NCBI RefSeq assembly: GCF_002575655.3
Contig: NC_053036.3
Coordinates: 196,820,788 to 196,884,787 of the forward strand
DNA: 64,000 bases
Direction of reading: 5' to 3'
Source of the DNA: Aegilops tauschii subsp. strangulata
Lineage: Eukaryota; Streptophyta; Magnoliopsida; Poales; Poaceae
Numbering within the stretch: the stretch's first letter is position 1; the number at the start of each line of letters is the position of its first letter. Below are positions 46,152-55,914 of the stretch, one piece after another. A program made the position numbers and the translations under genes. Below the pieces are notes generated by a model. The model had not been told where the DNA came from, did not search any database, and saw nothing but the letters and a program-made list of their open reading frames with translations.

Positions 46152-48625
46152 AGCGGAGTTTTATAAGAAATGCTGGTTTATTATTAAAGGAGATTTGTTG
46201 CCTTTGTTCCATGATCTGTTTGCTGTGCAGCTTCATCTTTTTCAGCTAAATTTTGGAACGATCACCCTTCTTCCTAAGAAAGCAGAGGTAGTGAGAATTG
46301 AGCAATTCAGGCCAATCTGTCTTCTTAATGTTAGCTTCAAAATTTTCACCAAGGTCGGGACCAATAGGCTCTCACAGATCGCGCATGCCGTTGTGCAGCC
46401 TACCCAAACGGCCTTCATGCCGGACAGGAACATTCTTGAGGGTGTTGTGGTCCTACATGAAACACTCCATGAAATCCACACGAAAAAGCTGGATGGGGTT
46501 GTTTTCAAAGTGGATTTCGAAAAAGCGTATGACAAAGTCAAATGGCCTTTCCTTCAACAGGCTTTACGCATGAAGGGTTTTGATGAGGCCTGGCGACGCC
46601 AGGTAGAATCCTTTACGCAAAAAGGTAGTGTTGGAATTAAAGTTAATGAGGATATAGGTCATTATTTTCAGACACACAAAGGCCTGAGACAAGGAGATCC
46701 AATGTCCCCTATATTGTTCAACATTGTAGTTGATATGTTGGCCATTCTCATAGGTAGGGCAAAGAACGCCGGTCAGGTAGGTGGCTTGGTGCCTAACCTA
46801 GTTGATGGGGGTGTGTCCATTTTGCAATACGCTGATGATACAATCATCTTCATGGAGCATGACTTGGCAAAAGCGAGAAACATGAAGCTGGTGTTGTGTT
46901 TATTTGAACAATTGTCCGGTTTAAAGATTAACTTTCATAAAAGCGAGTTGTTCTGCTTTGGTCGAGCCAAGGAGGAACAAGAGGCTTATAGGCAATTGTT
47001 TGGTTGTGAATTAGGGGCTTTACCTTTCACTTACCTAGGTATACCCATTCATCATCGTAAGCTCACGAACAGAGAATAGAAATGTATCGAAGATCGGTTC
47101 GAAAAGAAACTTAGTTGTTGGAAGGGCAAACTTCTGTCTTATGGAGGCCGGTTGATTCTTATTAATTCGGTGCTCACAAGTTTGCCGATGTTCCTACTAT
47201 CTTTCTTTGAGGTTCCAGTTGGGTTAGGAAACGGCTGGACTTTTATCGGTCAAGATTTTTTTGGCAGAGTGATGATCTAAAAAGAAAGTATAGACTCGCC
47301 AAGTGGGATATTATTTGTCGTCCCAAGGATCGGGGGGGTTGGGTATTGAGAATCTTGAGGTAAAGAACAGATGCCTGCTTAGTAAGTGGCTATATAAGTT
47401 ATCAGATGGGACTGATGCGACTTGGGCACAGATACTTCGTAACAAGTATTTGCAATCCAAAACTTTGTCACAGGTGACAATGCGACCAACTGATTCGTCA
47501 TTTTGGAAGGGGCTTATGAGAGTTAAGACAGCCTTCTTTAATAGAACAAAGTTTATAGTCGGCGATGGTAATGATACTCGCTTCTGGGAGGACACCTGGC
47601 TTGGTGAGACTCCGTTGGCGTTACAGTACCCAACTCTGTATCGTATTGTGCATCGCCGTGATGCGCTTGTGGCAACGATTATGCAGGCCACACCCCTTAA
47701 TATTCAGTTTAGGAGGGTGCTTGTTGGTAATAGATGGGAAGCTTGGCTTCATCTGGTGCGTAGACTGATGGAGGTTCAGCTACAACGTCAGCCCGATCAG
47801 TTGTGTTGGAAGCTTACTAGGTCTGGACATTTTACCGTTAAATCGATGTACATCGATGTTATTAACTCGAGTGTCATTCCTAACTCCAAACATGTTTGGA
47901 AAGTTAAAGTTCCTTTGAAAATCAAAGTGTTTATGTGGTTTGTCCATAATCAGGTCATTCTAACAAAGGACAACTTGGTTAAGCGCAATTGGACAGGATC
48001 TACTAGGTGTAGTTTCTGTGATCGGGATGAAACCATTAAGCATCTATTCTTTGAGTGCCCGTTGGCAAAAAATTTGTGGCGCTCAGTGCAAATTGCTTTT
48101 AACATTACTCCTCCGAGTTCGGTCGGGTCATTATTTGGAACTGGCTGGATGGGATAGAGTCCGGTACAGCTAGACACATTCGTGTAGGAGTTTGTGCGTT
48201 GTTATGGGCAATTTGGAACTGCAGAAATGATTTGGCTTTTAATAGAGTAACTACTATTCATTTTTTGCAGGTTGTATTCCGAGCTACGGCGTTGATCCGT
48301 ATGTGGTCCCTACTCACTCCGACGGAGGCCAGGGAGCGTTTGGTTACTGGATCTGTCCGGTGGGAGATGGTAGCGCGGGATATATTCAACCGGTTTGGAT
48401 GGCGGTCATGTAATAGGATTGGCAATTAGTTTCCATACCTATTTTTCTGCCAGCCGGTTGTGGCTTTATGGCCTTTTTTTGTATTTTCGTGACGAGGTCT
48501 ATGTGAGCTCGACGTAGTTTTCTTTTACGACTTTTCGACGTTGTGGAACCTATTTTATTTATCTAAGTGGCCGTATGCATCCACCTGATGCAGAGGCCGG
48601 GGAATCACCCCTTTTCCAAAAAAAA
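46152..48625 (+). mobile_element. 5'-truncated L1-type LINE
   Basis: A non-LTR retrotransposon body with RT, zf-RVT and C-terminal segment, a short poly-A tail and a 15-16 bp TSD. ORF1, the endonuclease and the start of the RT are absent, as is usual when target-primed reverse transcription stops early. It landed inside the left end of a Stowaway MITE. Confidence 0.9.
46195..48429 (+). pseudogene. LINE reverse transcriptase and zf-RVT region, broken
   Basis: The first open part (46195-47079) has the LINE RT blocks: ITLLPKK, FRPICLLNV, KVDFEKAYDKV with the first catalytic Asp, GLRQGDPMSP, and QYADDTI with the YADD pair, then PFTYLGIPI. A TAG ends it at 47077-47079. The text continues in frame, then shifts near 47280 to an open part (47303-48157) with the FWKGLM, RFWEDTWLG and zf-RVT motif CSFCDRDETIKHLFFEC. 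A final shift near 48155 leads to 48199-48429 (LWAIWNCRNDLAFN). The enzyme would nick-prime and copy LINE RNA. This copy is truncated and dead. Confidence 0.9.
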
Positions 48626-48637
48626 AGATGTGAGATA

Positions 48638-48727
48638 CTCCCTCTGTCCCATAATATAAGAACGTTTTTGATACTACACTAGTGTAAAAACGTTCTTATA
48701 TTATGGGATATTATGGGAAGGAGGGAG
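48638..48727. mobile_element. Stowaway MITE interrupted by the LINE
   Basis: CTCCCTCTGTCCCATAATAT and the inverse AGGAGGGAG bracket a hairpin, with TA at 48636-48637 and 48728-48729. Its first four bases (CTCC) are also part of the LINE duplication, so the original MITE was continuous with the DNA left of 46136. The right arm has a duplicated TATTATGGGA, making the arms unequal. Confidence 0.9.
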
Positions 48728-48729
48728 TA

Positions 48730-48819
48730 GTATATTACATCTAGATGTGAAATAGCAAACCTGTTAAAAGAATATAAATATTAGTTGTGCGTATCAGACA
48801 TGAACCAACGTTTGGTCTG
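48730..48819. other. Short flank between MITE and diverged repeat
   Basis: AT-rich. It contains a partial palindrome ACATCTAGATGT (48737-48748) matching words near 42520. No other feature. Confidence 0.4.
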
Positions 48820-49250
48820 GTGGCTATCCGTACCGCGCACAGAAACAGGTCCCGGGTTTGCTAGCGCTAGGATTTTCCATTTTATTTGAGTGGCTTGTTA
48901 CATAAATAAATAAATCCAAGGGTGTTTGTGAAAAATATTCAGTGCGGCACAGCCTTCGATTAACATTTTTTTTATTTGCAGCGCTTCTACACAGATAAAA
49001 GTTACAAGAGTGTTTTCTGAAAAAAAACAATGCTCGCCCAACACACAACCCCTACCACCACTGACAGCGGGCCCTGCTACGTCGGCACGCCACACATGCA
49101 TGGGATATGGCCAGATACGGTAGAGAGTACCGTATATGATATGAACGCATGCACACGTTTTATGACCAGAAACACATATTTTACAAGTTTATACATCAAA
49201 TTGATTATCGCGTGCAAGTTTTATGACTCCTGGCGTATTTACTTCTTAAA
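48820..49250 (-). repeat. Diverged inverted relative of the 346-bp tandem unit
   Basis: Read on the minus strand from 49250, the order of blocks follows the unit at 28079: GTAAATACGCCAGGAGTCATAAAACTTGCACGC, then ATAAACTTGTAAAATATGTGTTTCTGGTCATAAAA, then the GCGTTCATA and GGGCCCGCTGTCAG blocks, then TATTTATGTAACAAGCC and AAATAAAATGGAAAA. Similarity is patchy and by eye. It is a single copy, not tandem. A tRNA-gene-like phrase (GTCTGGTGGCTA..GGTCCCGGGTTTG) lies at about 48819-48860. Confidence 0.55.
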
Positions 49251-49286
49251 AAAGGAAAAAAAAAAAAGACCAACCGTCTCTGCACC

Positions 49287-51037
49287 AAAGTCTAAAATAA
49301 ACCTTGAACTTATAGATGAAAGCTAAACTGAACCCTGAACTCCCAATCCCTGAAATCAGCATACCAAACTCTCTGATCCCGGTCTAATTTAAACCTTGAG
49401 AGCCTTCCCAAACAAGGATTGGCTGAATCCCGGTACTACTAACTGCGGACATGACTGGGCAGGCCCAACAAGCGCCAAACGTGTTTTTTCTCTTTTTCGT
49501 TCTTTTTTTAGCCTGTGTTTTTTTTTTCATAATATGTGACGTAAAAATACAGAAAAATAGACAACTGCTGATTCCGGACGCGACTGGGCTGGTCAACCAC
49601 ATGGGAAGTGAGTTTATTTTTTCTTTTTCATAAGGTGCGACATAATAAAAATACAAAGAAAATATAGAATTCGGAATCGAACCTGCGACCTAATGTTGCT
49701 GATCTCCTCGAGCAAGCCAATAGAACAAATAGTTGTTAGTGCTTTAATGAGACGCCCGAAATCTTTTAGCGCACACCGCAAAGTCGAGATTTAAAAAAAT
49801 TAAGGGCAAACAAATATGGAAAACTAATCAATTTGTGAAATCTCTGAAATAATTAAAGCGCGACTACTGTTTGAAAATTCTGAATACTTTTTAATAAACG
49901 AACAACTTCGCGGCGGGTTTTGTTTTATTTCGTAAAACACCCAAAGTAAAAATACAAAAACTGAGGAAAAGGACTCAAACCTTGCGACCTACCGCTCCTG
50001 ACTTCCTCCCACTAGCCACTAAAATCATTAGCCGTTGCTGCTATGATGTGAGCCCCGAAAGATTAAACCACATAGAGCAGCACCGAGATTTGACTCATTT
50101 TTTGAAGGGCACACAAATATTGAAAACGTGCAGAACAATTTTTCCAATATCCTTTTTTAAGTGCGAACACCTTTTGAAAATTCCGAATAATGTTTTAAGA
50201 AACGAACATCTTTCAAAAAGACAAATCAATTTTGAGAAAAGTGAAGACTGTTTGAAACATATTTTTTTAAAACATCAGAACAGATTTTCAAGCCTGTTTT
50301 CTTAAATAAACAATGTATGAATATAATTTTATAAAAAATTTATTGTCATTAAGAAAATGTAATGCATGTATTTGGCAAAATGTCACGGTCTCAAATTAAC
50401 AAAATGGAATTTCTTGAATTATTTGCGTTAAAAAAGTACAATCGGTATTTCAAAATTGTTCATATTTTTTGAACAAAAAATGAACACGTTTTGAAATCTG
50501 GACAAATTTTTAAAGTCCAAACACTTTTTGAATTTTTTAAAAAATGGGAGCAACTTTTGAAACCGGAACAAATGTGTGAGAAAAATGCTGAATAATTTAA
50601 AAAAATGAATAATGCTTTGAGAACAGAATCAATTTGAAAAGCGAACACTTTTAAAAAATGTTGAAAACAGCCAACACTTTAAAAAAAATTGAAAACATGT
50701 ATTTAGAACTCTTTTACATAATGTATTTGAAAAATGTTGGAAGTTTACCACAAAAATGTATATGCGTCTTAAAAATGTACTTTGTGTACTGTGAAAAATT
50801 ACAGATGTGTACAAAGAAACAGAAATAATCAATAAAGACGGGAGTACAGCGAGCGCGCGAGTGGCTGCTTTAATGGGCCGGCCCGATTTGATTTGCCACG
50901 TAAGCGAATACCAGTGAAACAGTCTTAAGGTTCAAAATAGATCGGGATCGAAGAGTTTGGTGTGCTGATTTCAGGGATTGAAAGTTTAGGGTTTAATTTA
51001 GCTTTCCTCTACGAGTTCAAGGTTTATTTTGAACTTT
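49287..51037. mobile_element. Mutator-type non-autonomous element with ~116-bp inverted repeats
   Basis: 49287-49402 and the reverse complement of 50922-51037 align without gaps, about 85% identical by eye. Both start AAAGTYYAAAATAAACCTTG. Such long terminal inverted repeats point to a Mutator-like element. The 1.5-kb interior is AT-rich with TTTGAAAAA words, a GGTTCGATTCC-like box on the minus strand near 49670, and no transposase. A clear 8-9 bp TSD was not found. Its right end is only about 170 bases from the start codon of the PPDK regulatory protein gene. Confidence 0.75.
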
Positions 51038-51204
51038 TTCCGGCAGCAAACATGGCATCAGCCCGTTGTCTTCCGCAGACCGAACCAAACCTGGGGCCAT
51101 GCCAAACACCACCGCGTCACGGCACGCAAAAACGTTGCGAAAAGACGAACCCAATTCCTCTCGGTCACACGTCTGACGCTGCTCTAGGTGTATCGCCTGA
51201 CCCC

Positions 51205-54200
51205 ATGATGAGCGCCAAGCTCGGCGCGGCGACGCCGTCCGTGCTCCTCACGCCCTCCCCTCGGCCCCACGGCCTCCGCCCCTCCCCCACCGCCGCGTCA
51301 TGCCTCCCCGACACCGCCACCGGCCCGCCTCTAAGCGCGGGACCGGACCAAGAGCACTCTGGCGCGCCCGGGCAAGAGGAGGCGGCGGTCTCCTCCCCCT
51401 CCCAGCCGCGCTCGCGAGCGAGCTCGCAGCTGAGCCGCTGGTCCCGCGCGCGCGCTCTCCGGTCCGGCCGGAGGCTGGAGCTGCCGGCCATACGGGCGAG
51501 CGCGGCGCTCGAGGTGCCGACCAAGTCGCCGCCGCCCACCGAGCAGGAGGCCACAGCGACGGAGGACGACGACGATGGCGACGAGGCGGTTGGGGTCGGA
51601 AGCGAGGCAGCGGGGAACTCGATCTACATGGTGTCGGACGGGACGGGTTCGACGTTGGAGCACTCGGTGAATGCCGTGCTCGGGCAATTCGAGCACTGCC
51701 TCGTCGACCGCCGCTGTGCCACAAGCACCCACCTCTTCTCTGGGGTAAGAGATCCATCATTTTCGCTGCCATCTATTACCTCAATTCGTGACATTCGATT
51801 TTGATCCCCGCGCTCCAGTCCAGTGTGATGCCTGGTTTCCACGAAATGCTTTTGTGCTTTGCTACACACTATAAATTCGGATTCCTACCTTCCAGTATAA
51901 CGAGGGTAAGCGTGAGAATTTGTACCAGCAAATTTGTGTGATACGTAGTCACTTCGCGATGACAACTCGACAGACAAAATAATACTAACTTAAAGATGCC
52001 CGAAATAAATAGAGTTCAAATTTAGAGATGAAATCTAACATTTTATGGAAATACCAGGGCAACCCTGCAACTTTGCTTTGTGATTAATTTCATAATTTGT
52101 GCACCGACATTATCTCTTTTCAGACTGATTACTGTAATACCTGTAGCTTGTATTCCCCTATGCAATGTCAGAGAGGTTTAATTGGGGATACTTTGGTTCA
52201 TCCTTACATTTAAGGTTTGCCTCTGAATTTCAGTGCTGGGGGATTAATTGGGCTAACATGACACTATCATGTATTCGAGAATGAAAGCTACAATATCAGT
52301 TTTACTCTGCAAGAGTTGGTATTGCCCATGAAATACTCTAATACTAAGAAGAAAAAAAGTCGCATATGTTCCAATGGATAAAAAATCCCTCACAGAAACT
52401 TCGGATGAATTACGCAATAGATCTTTTTAACATATTTTATTTCAGAAATAAAAACGGACCATGCAGTTGAATAAGGCTGAATGTTATGTGTAAATTGAGA
52501 ACTGTACAGTTGCTTCATGCATATCTATATGTTCTATTTGTGCAAATTGATATTCGCCGCTCTTTACGCCAGGTAGATGGGATGTTCTGACATTGACATG
52601 GTCAAAATATTGCCAATTGGCCATACTATTTTGTTTTACGTGTTTGCTTGGATTGGATCATTTTATTGAACAAAATCAGTCAGTTGATTGTAGTCTTAGT
52701 TCAGAAACTGTTATTTGACACTATTCACCCAAGCTTAGCACAAGCATGGGCTAAGAAAAAGTTAACTGCACATCACTTGTCGGAAGTAATCAGCATCTCT
52801 TACACATTGCTTCTAATTTTCTTTAGATTGATGACATGGACAACCTTATTGAGATAGTCAGGCAAGCAGCAAAAGAAGGAGCATTGCTTCTATATACCCT
52901 TGCCGATCCTTCAATGGCTGAGGCAACTAAGAAGGCTTGTGATTTATGGGGTGTTCCATGCACCGATGTTCTTCGTCCTACTATTGACGCCATAGCTTCT
53001 CATATTGGTGTTGCTCCATCTGGAATTTCACGAAGCTCTGCTAGCCGAAAGGGTCAACTTTCTGAGGATTACTTCCAACGAATCGAAGCAATTGATTTCA
53101 CCATCAAACAAGATGATGGTGCTCAGCCACAGAACCTTGCCCGTGCACACATTGTGCTTGTTGGTGTTTCACGTACCGGGAAGACACCATTGTCAATTTA
53201 TCTTGCACAAAAAGGGTACAAAGTGGCAAACGTCCCAATTGTGATGGGTATTGATCTTCCAAAGGCCCTATTTGAGATCGACCAGGATAAGATCTTTGGG
53301 TTGACGATAAACCCCGTGGTTCTTCAGGCAATCAGAAAGACAAGAGCAAATACTCTAGGATTTCATGGGCAGAAGAGCAATTATGCTGAAATGGAGCACG
53401 TGAGGCAGGAGCTCGACCATGCAAATCAAATTTTTGTTCGGCACCCAACATGGCCAGTGATCCGTAAGATCAGTTTCATCGTCTTTTATGGAGAGCTAAT
53501 TTGTTTTCTCTCATGTTATAACAATATATTTTTCGTGCAGAGGTCACTGGAAAAGCTGTAGAGGAAACAGCTGCTGTCATTGTTAGAATATACCATGACA
53601 GGAAACAGAAGTGCTCCATGCCACGCATATCAAAACGGTACTAGCACCATGTTCTATCTATTCTACTGCGCCTTGTAAAGTATGTGTGCTTTGATAAGCG
53701 CCATGTCAACAGTACCTTAGCCGACCCTGTTATTATTAGCTCTTACCATCTTGCTTTGTGTGACCACTGACCACCTTCTAGGTGGCTTCTGTATCTAAAA
53801 GATAACGAGTTCACAGTATAGCGCAGCAGGAAATAAATGTATAATTCGTTCTCTAGTTTTTCGTTCCTTAAATTATTTTCAGTTATTGAACTATTTTTAG
53901 TTTGTTAAGTAAATTGTAGGTTGAACTGAGATTGTTAGAAAAATGAAAGTCAGAGTAATACATTTCTTGCATAGAACTAGGATTCTCCGTCGGTATAAAA
54001 TGGTTAAATGTGGACCATAATGTCCTTTATCCTCCTGAAAAAGCTCTGCGTAGACAGGGTGCATGGGACATCACAACAATTTGTCCTCCTAAGCTTGACC
54101 ACTAGGATCATTTGTGCAAGGATGTGTTCACTCTTAGATTTGATAGGGAGACCATCTAAAAACAATTTCAGTAACAACATCATGCACTAGCACTACTTTC

Positions 54201-55262
54201 ACTCTTTTCTTGTGATCTTTCTTTCCTTTGGTTATTTATTTATTTATTTATTTCATTATGAGGTTTGTTCAAATTTGACAACCCTTGTTTCTTGGAAGTA
54301 TGCTGCCTTCTACTTTGTGGTTGCCTTTTGAACTACACATCTTATCTTGTGGATTTATGTTTGAATGTAGACAATACATATCTGGTCAGATGTGCTTCAA
54401 CCAAAATGTAGCTTCTCTACCAGACCAGGGCCACCTTGAACCAGACCTGTGGTAACAGAAGTCTGGTTGAGCTGATCAGGAGTCTGGCTATTTGGTAGCC
54501 GCAGCAGCTTAAGGGCTGACTAAAAGACTAATCAGATAATCATTGTTTGGTACTCCCTCCGTAAACTAATATAAGAGCGTTTAGATCACTACTTTAGTAA
54601 TCTAAACACTCTTATATTAGTTTTCAGAGGGAGTACTTGATATTCTGTTTCTTTTTTATACAAAGTGAAGATAAATTTGGAAGGCGCTACTTTCAATCGA
54701 CGAATAGTCCTTACATAATCCTTGTTTTAAACGAGACCAGCCAGTACTAGTCCTTGGCGGCATATTTTGATAGGAGGAGCAATCACGAGCACACCGCGCA
54801 GAGTCCGGGACTCGAACACAGGTGGGCTGCGAGTGCACACACACACTGCTAGCCAACGAGTGACACTCGGTTCTCACATAATCATTGTTTTTGTTCTTGT
54901 TATCTTGTTTCTGTTTGGTACTACAAAGTTAAATTGAATTTTTAAGACAGTCTCTTACGTCAATAAATTGCCTCTTGCTCTCTTTGTATCGTGCAAAATG
55001 GTTTCAAGCTCATGGCAGCTGTAGCTGCCGTCCAACTACATGTTTTTTTTCTGAAATATCCTGGATATGCGCCAAGATGTTTTCATAGCATCACGACTAT
55101 GATGCTTAGCTTAGGTCCTGAATTTGTATGTGTTGAAATGAATATCTCAAGGAATATGCTTTGTGTTCTTGCAGGGTAGCTCCAATTCGAGTCTATGATT
55201 CCCTGTCAGAGATGGTCAACACTCCTGTTGAGCCTGAAAAAGTATTGGCTATGGACGTATGA
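51205..55262 (+). CDS. PDRP1: Pyruvate, phosphate dikinase regulatory protein, plastid (four exons)
   Basis: Exons 51205-51744, 52827-53463, 53541-53637 and 55175-55262 join in phase to 453 codons plus stop, with GT-AG borders throughout. The first ~150 residues are Ser/Pro/Ala/Arg-rich, fitting a chloroplast transit peptide. The mature part matches the DUF299 kinase-pyrophosphorylase family: [20 protein letters not shown], the P-loop-like GVSRTGKT (residues 293-300), [15 protein letters not shown], and a final [19 protein letters not shown]. The family enzyme phosphorylates PPDK on a Thr using ADP and removes that phosphate with Pi, switching PPDK off in the dark and on in light in the stroma. 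MM at 51205 is the first ATG after the GC shift; starting at the second Met changes little. Reading through the exon 3 donor would stop two codons later. The gene appears intact. Confidence 0.9.
51745..52826 (+). other. Intron 1 of PDRP1
   Basis: GTAAGA donor after the LFSG codons, TTTCTTTAG acceptor before ATTGATGAC. Phase 0. No repeat recognised inside. Confidence 0.85.
53638..55174 (+). other. Intron 3 of PDRP1, with MITE
   Basis: The donor is G|GTACTA and the acceptor TTCTTGCAG. The 1.5-kb intron holds a Stowaway MITE (54553-54633) and, at 54720-54875, a phrase with a GGACTCGAACACAGG box that resembles a tRNA-derived repeat on the minus strand. Confidence 0.75.
54553..54633. mobile_element. 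Stowaway MITE in PDRP1 intron 3
   Basis: CTCCCTCCGTAAACTAATAT and its inverse (ATATTAGTTTTCAGAGGGAG) enclose a hairpin of 81 bp, with TA at 54551-54552 and 54634-54635. Confidence 0.92.
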
Positions 55263-55914
55263 ACGTGTTCTGCAGCAGCGAGGCAAAATCAGGAAATCAG
55301 AAACTATAGAGCCTAGTAGCCTACTATTCGGTACTTGTTGTGTGTCCCAACTCCGCGGTTAGACTAGAGTCATTGTGCATAGAAGGTAAGAGGGGCCATG
55401 TTAAAACTGCTCTTCTTTTAAATAATCATAGCCTGTGCTGTCATGTGTTGGTTGTTCATTGGTTTAGTTTTCCTTTCAAGTCAAGCACTCATGTCATGTA
55501 CAACCTCTTCTAGAAATGACCCAGGCAAAGACAATTATTCCAAAAACATCAGTGTATATTTGTGTATGCTTATGTTTGCAGTATGTGTAAGGGAGAAAAC
55601 CCTATCATCGGCGCACAAAAGCGACTGGTATTCTTTTGTGCAATGAGAACAGAAAAAAAGGGGGGCAATAACAGAAGAAACCAGAATAGAAAGGGAGGAC
55701 TGCCATCACAAACTTCTCCATCAGGACCTCAACAGGCCTAATCTCTTCTCTGCCGTCTGCTATGTATTCTGCGGTGGCTTCTCATATCACCACACGATTT
55801 TCACCCGAATTCTGGTAAATATCAGTCCCCGTCACAATCTCTACAGACCACACGTTGAAAACCCTGTGCTGTGATGAACACGTGAAAATCTCTTTGCGCT
55901 ATGAGGCTGGTGTT
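55263..55914. other. 3' ends of two convergent genes
   Basis: This holds the 3' untranslated region of PDRP1 and, on the other strand, that of the small membrane protein gene. No further gene is supported. Confidence 0.5.

Larger units (their letters stand above)
46136..48641 (+). repeat. LINE target-site duplication AGATGTGAGATACTCC
   Basis: The 16-base string occurs at 46136-46151 just before the LINE body and at 48626-48641 just after its poly-A tail. The first A is ambiguous with the tail, so the duplication is 15 or 16 bp. Confidence 0.92.

Noticed and set aside
51165..51772. Minus-strand and alternate-frame ORFs opposite PDRP1 exon 1
   Set aside because: They are GC-rich shadows of the transit-peptide exon. 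The plus frame alone joins the conserved DUF299 exons.
53638..53648. Stop codon two codons after the CCACGCATATCAAAACGG of PDRP1 exon 3 as the true protein end
   Set aside because: A GT donor at 53638 and an in-phase last exon at 55175 give a longer tail. Intron retention could still use the early stop, but the spliced form is preferred.
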